From an uncultured Actinomycetes bacterium (GTDB lineage: Bacteria; Actinomycetota; Actinomycetes; Nanopelagicales; Nanopelagicaceae): a stretch of 16,871 nucleotides of DNA. The stretch is from assembly GCA_903916775.1 (NCBI GenBank), contig CAIWXY010000240.1, positions 1-16,871 on the forward strand, read 5' to 3'. The notes below the pieces were generated by a model, which was not told where the DNA came from, searched no databases, and worked only from the letters and a program-made list of their open reading frames with translations. A program made the translations under genes and the position numbers. This document shows, piece by piece, positions 15,092 to 16,871 of the stretch (positions are counted from its first letter, which is position 1; the number at the start of each line of letters is the position of its first letter).

Positions 15092-15979
15092 TTACGATTT
15101 CTGCAGGAATTCGAGGATCGTGGCCATGTCTCTCTCGGCAAAACCAGCCGCCTGGGCCTGGGCGAAAAGCCCCTTTACAGCCTCAGTGACAGCCAGCGGA
15201 ACGCCCAAATTCTCTCCAAGATTGGTAATCAGACCAAGATCCTTGGAGACCGTATCGACTCGCATGGCTACTGGAGCTTGTGGATTCAAAAACGCTTCGC
15301 GCTTGTATTTCACAAACGGCGCCGCGATCACGCTCTCATCAAATACGTCGTAAGCGGCCTCAGGTGTAACTCCGCCCTTGGTCGCAAGTGCCAGTGATTC
15401 AGCAACGGCAGCATCAAGTGTATGCACGATGAGATTGACGGCAAGTTTCATTACTTGCCCAGAACCAGCTTCACCTAGATAGGCGACCTTTTTTGAAAAA
15501 TGAAGAAGCAATGGCGCGATCTCATCCACCGCTGCACGTTCACCACTCGCCATCACAAGGAGCTGATGAGATGCGATTGTTGCCATACTTCCAGAAACGG
15601 GTGCATCAACAAATCCCAGATTGCGTTGTGAGAGTTCGACTGCCAACGAGCGCGCAACATCTACTCCACTCGTTCCCAAATCTGCAACGATGAGATCTGT
15701 TTTTGCGTTCTCAAGAGTGGATGCATCTTCGATAAGGACTGCATGTGTGACCGCACCATTTGCGAATGTGCAAAGTACAAAGTCAGCGCCATCGATTGCT
15801 TCACCCGCGGTAGCACATGCTCGAACGTTGGCGCTATGCAATTGATCAACTAATTGATCTGTAGTGGCCTGACTTCTGTTCCACAACTGAAGCGTTACTC
15901 CCGCAGCAGATAACTCCTTTGCAATTGCGGAGCCCATTTTTCCAAGCCCCAGTATTGCAACGACTGGCTTTGAATTCAT
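15092..15979 (-). CDS. Beta-hydroxyacid dehydrogenase (3-hydroxyisobutyrate dehydrogenase family)
   Basis: A 295-residue cytosolic NAD(P)-dependent dehydrogenase, the usual length of the family. It has the Rossmann loop GLGKMG (11-16), substrate motif DAPVSGS (125-131), the catalytic region 'GSGQVMKLAVN' with Lys178 and Asn182, and a C-terminal helical domain with 'KDLGL'. Family members oxidise 3-hydroxyisobutyrate, tartronate semialdehyde (as a reductase), threonate or related 3- and 4-carbon hydroxyacids. ATG at 15979 overlaps the stop of the upstream zinc dehydrogenase by one base (TAATG), so the two enzymes are coupled and probably act in sequence on one substrate, possibly the sugar imported by the downstream transporter. 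The exact substrate is not determinable. Confidence 0.92.
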   Translation of the reverse strand: MNSKPVVAILGLGKMGSAIAKELSAAGVTLQLWNRSQATTDQLVDQLHSANVRACATAGEAIDGADFVLCTFANGAVTHAVLIEDASTLENAKTDLIVADLGTSGVDVARSLAVELSQRNLGFVDAPVSGSMATIASHQLLVMASGERAAVDEIAPLLLHFSKKVAYLGEAGSGQVMKLAVNLIVHTLDAAVAESLALATKGGVTPEAAYDVFDESVIAAPFVKYKREAFLNPQAPVAMRVDTVSKDLGLITNLGENLGVPLAVTEAVKGLFAQAQAAGFAERDMATILEFLQKS

Positions 15980-16871
15980 TAGCTAGCTGCAATCAAAATC
16001 TTGCCAGTAGCTTTGCCTGAACTAAGAATCTCAAAAGCTTCGTTAGCTTGCTCAAGCGGAAAGATGCGATCTGTAAGGAGTTTAGCGACTTTTCCAGAGC
16101 GCAATAGCTCTAGCGCTAGCGGCATATCGGCTTGGCAGACATGCGCAACAGTTGTTTGAATCAACACCTCGCGCAAAACAGCATCCCAAAATGGGAACTC
16201 CTGCAGCGATTTATTGAGACCCATCAACATGAGCGTTCCGCCCATCTTTGTTATCGCAAGTGCACGTGCAGCTGCACCTGGCGCACCAGATGTTTCAAAG
16301 ACAACATCGGCGCCACCAGGGACATAACTCTTGATGGTCTCTGGTGTGAGATCTGTGGGAATCAATATTGTTGTTGTGGCGCCAAGTTCTTTCGCGGTAT
16401 CTAATCTCTTCTGATCGATATCCATGGCAATGATTTCTGCGCCGATATTTTGTAGTGCAACACATACAAATGAACCGATTGCTCCGACACCAAGAAGAAC
16501 GACTTGATCGCCTTTTTTGACACCAGAACGACGCATGCCGTGAATTCCAACAGCAAGTGGTTGTGCCAGTGCAGCATCTTCATCACTAACATCTGCAGGA
16601 ATTTCTACACAGATTTCTTTAGGTGCTACCGCGTACTCGGCTAAGCCACCATGAATACTTAATCCAAGAGTGTAGTAATGCGCACAGAGATTTGTTCGTC
16701 CGATTTTGCACATAGAACATCCACCACAAGACACTCCAGCGCCACATGCAATTCGCTTGCCGATCATCTCTTGGGCTTCTGGACCAGCGTCAACAACAGT
16801 CCCAATAAATTCGTGACCAAGAACAGTGGCGCCTTGGTGGTGACTATTTGGGTGAGGGTTATTAAGCGGCA
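15979..16871 (-). CDS. Zinc-dependent alcohol/polyol dehydrogenase (5' end off the window)
   Basis: A medium-chain zinc dehydrogenase related to sorbitol/threonine dehydrogenases. The open frame runs past the ATG at 16767 to the window edge and adds 34 residues that include the catalytic-zinc motif GHE ('TVLGHEFIG'), so that ATG is internal. 296 residues are visible and about 45-50 N-terminal residues, with the first zinc Cys, are missing. Structural-zinc cysteines are seen in 'CGGCSMCKIGRTNLC', and the Rossmann loop is 'LLGVGAIGS'. 'AMDID' with Asp at the end of the second strand favours NAD. It overlaps the beta-hydroxyacid dehydrogenase gene by one base. It is not a close copy of the other zinc dehydrogenase in the window; together they suggest stepwise oxidation of a polyol or sugar. 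Confidence 0.92.
   Translation of the reverse strand, partial: PLNNPHPNSHHQGATVLGHEFIGTVVDAGPEAQEMIGKRIACGAGVSCGGCSMCKIGRTNLCAHYYTLGLSIHGGLAEYAVAPKEICVEIPADVSDEDAALAQPLAVGIHGMRRSGVKKGDQVVLLGVGAIGSFVCVALQNIGAEIIAMDIDQKRLDTAKELGATTTILIPTDLTPETIKSYVPGGADVVFETSGAPGAAARALAITKMGGTLMLMGLNKSLQEFPFWDAVLREVLIQTTVAHVCQADMPLALELLRSGKVAKLLTDRIFPLEQANEAFEILSSGKATGKILIAAS

Noticed and set aside
1..16871. tRNA, rRNA, CRISPR array, transposase or phage genes
   Set aside because: I looked in all gaps between genes and saw no cloverleaf-like sequence, no spaced direct repeats and no mobile-element proteins; nearly all the window is metabolic and transport coding sequence.

Overview
The window looks like chromosomal DNA from a compact, moderate-GC actinobacterium. 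The GTP-type PEP carboxykinase, the Gly/Pro/Met-rich N-terminus of one ABC exporter half, frequent GTG and TTG starts behind good Shine-Dalgarno sequences, and very short gaps between genes all point that way. Freshwater Nanopelagicales ('acI', Planktophila-like) would fit, but that placement is inference. No tRNA, rRNA, CRISPR array, insertion sequence or phage gene is visible, and no gap between genes exceeds about 225 bases.

Layout. (1) 1-2969, minus strand: two overlapping genes (TAATG) for a heterodimeric ABC multidrug-type exporter. The second is cut by the window edge in the linker before its ATPase domain. (2) 3193-5001, plus strand: pckG, divergent from the exporter and convergent with the next block. 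(3) 5025-9044: a small cluster holding an EboE-family TIM-barrel protein and an M24 (creatinase/prolidase fold) protein as a two-gene unit, a XRE-cupin regulator just upstream, and a divergently transcribed VOC metalloenzyme. The M24 gene has a good sigma70-like promoter whose -10 box sits inside a perfect inverted repeat, a candidate operator. (4) 9108-16871, minus strand: a CUT2 (ribose/xylose-type) sugar-uptake locus flanked by dehydrogenases. In transcription order it holds a zinc alcohol/polyol dehydrogenase (5' end outside the window), a beta-hydroxyacid dehydrogenase, a permease, a secreted binding protein, a fused ATPase-ATPase-permease of 825 residues, and a second zinc dehydrogenase related to 2,3-butanediol dehydrogenase. 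A bidirectional terminator at 9061-9101 separates it from the VOC gene.

How the genes may work together. The sugar locus reads as import of a sugar or polyol followed by two or three NAD(P)-dependent oxidations; the substrate cannot be read from sequence. Hairpins before and after the binding-protein gene would allow more binding protein than transporter. The EboE/M24/XRE-cupin/VOC group looks like a self-contained regulated catabolic or detoxification module. Its M24 enzyme lacks one canonical metal ligand (Cys in place of Asp), so it is probably not an ordinary Pro-aminopeptidase. This module, the fused transporter with a second separate permease, and a 17-bp element shared by two distant intergenic regions are the most interesting signals here.
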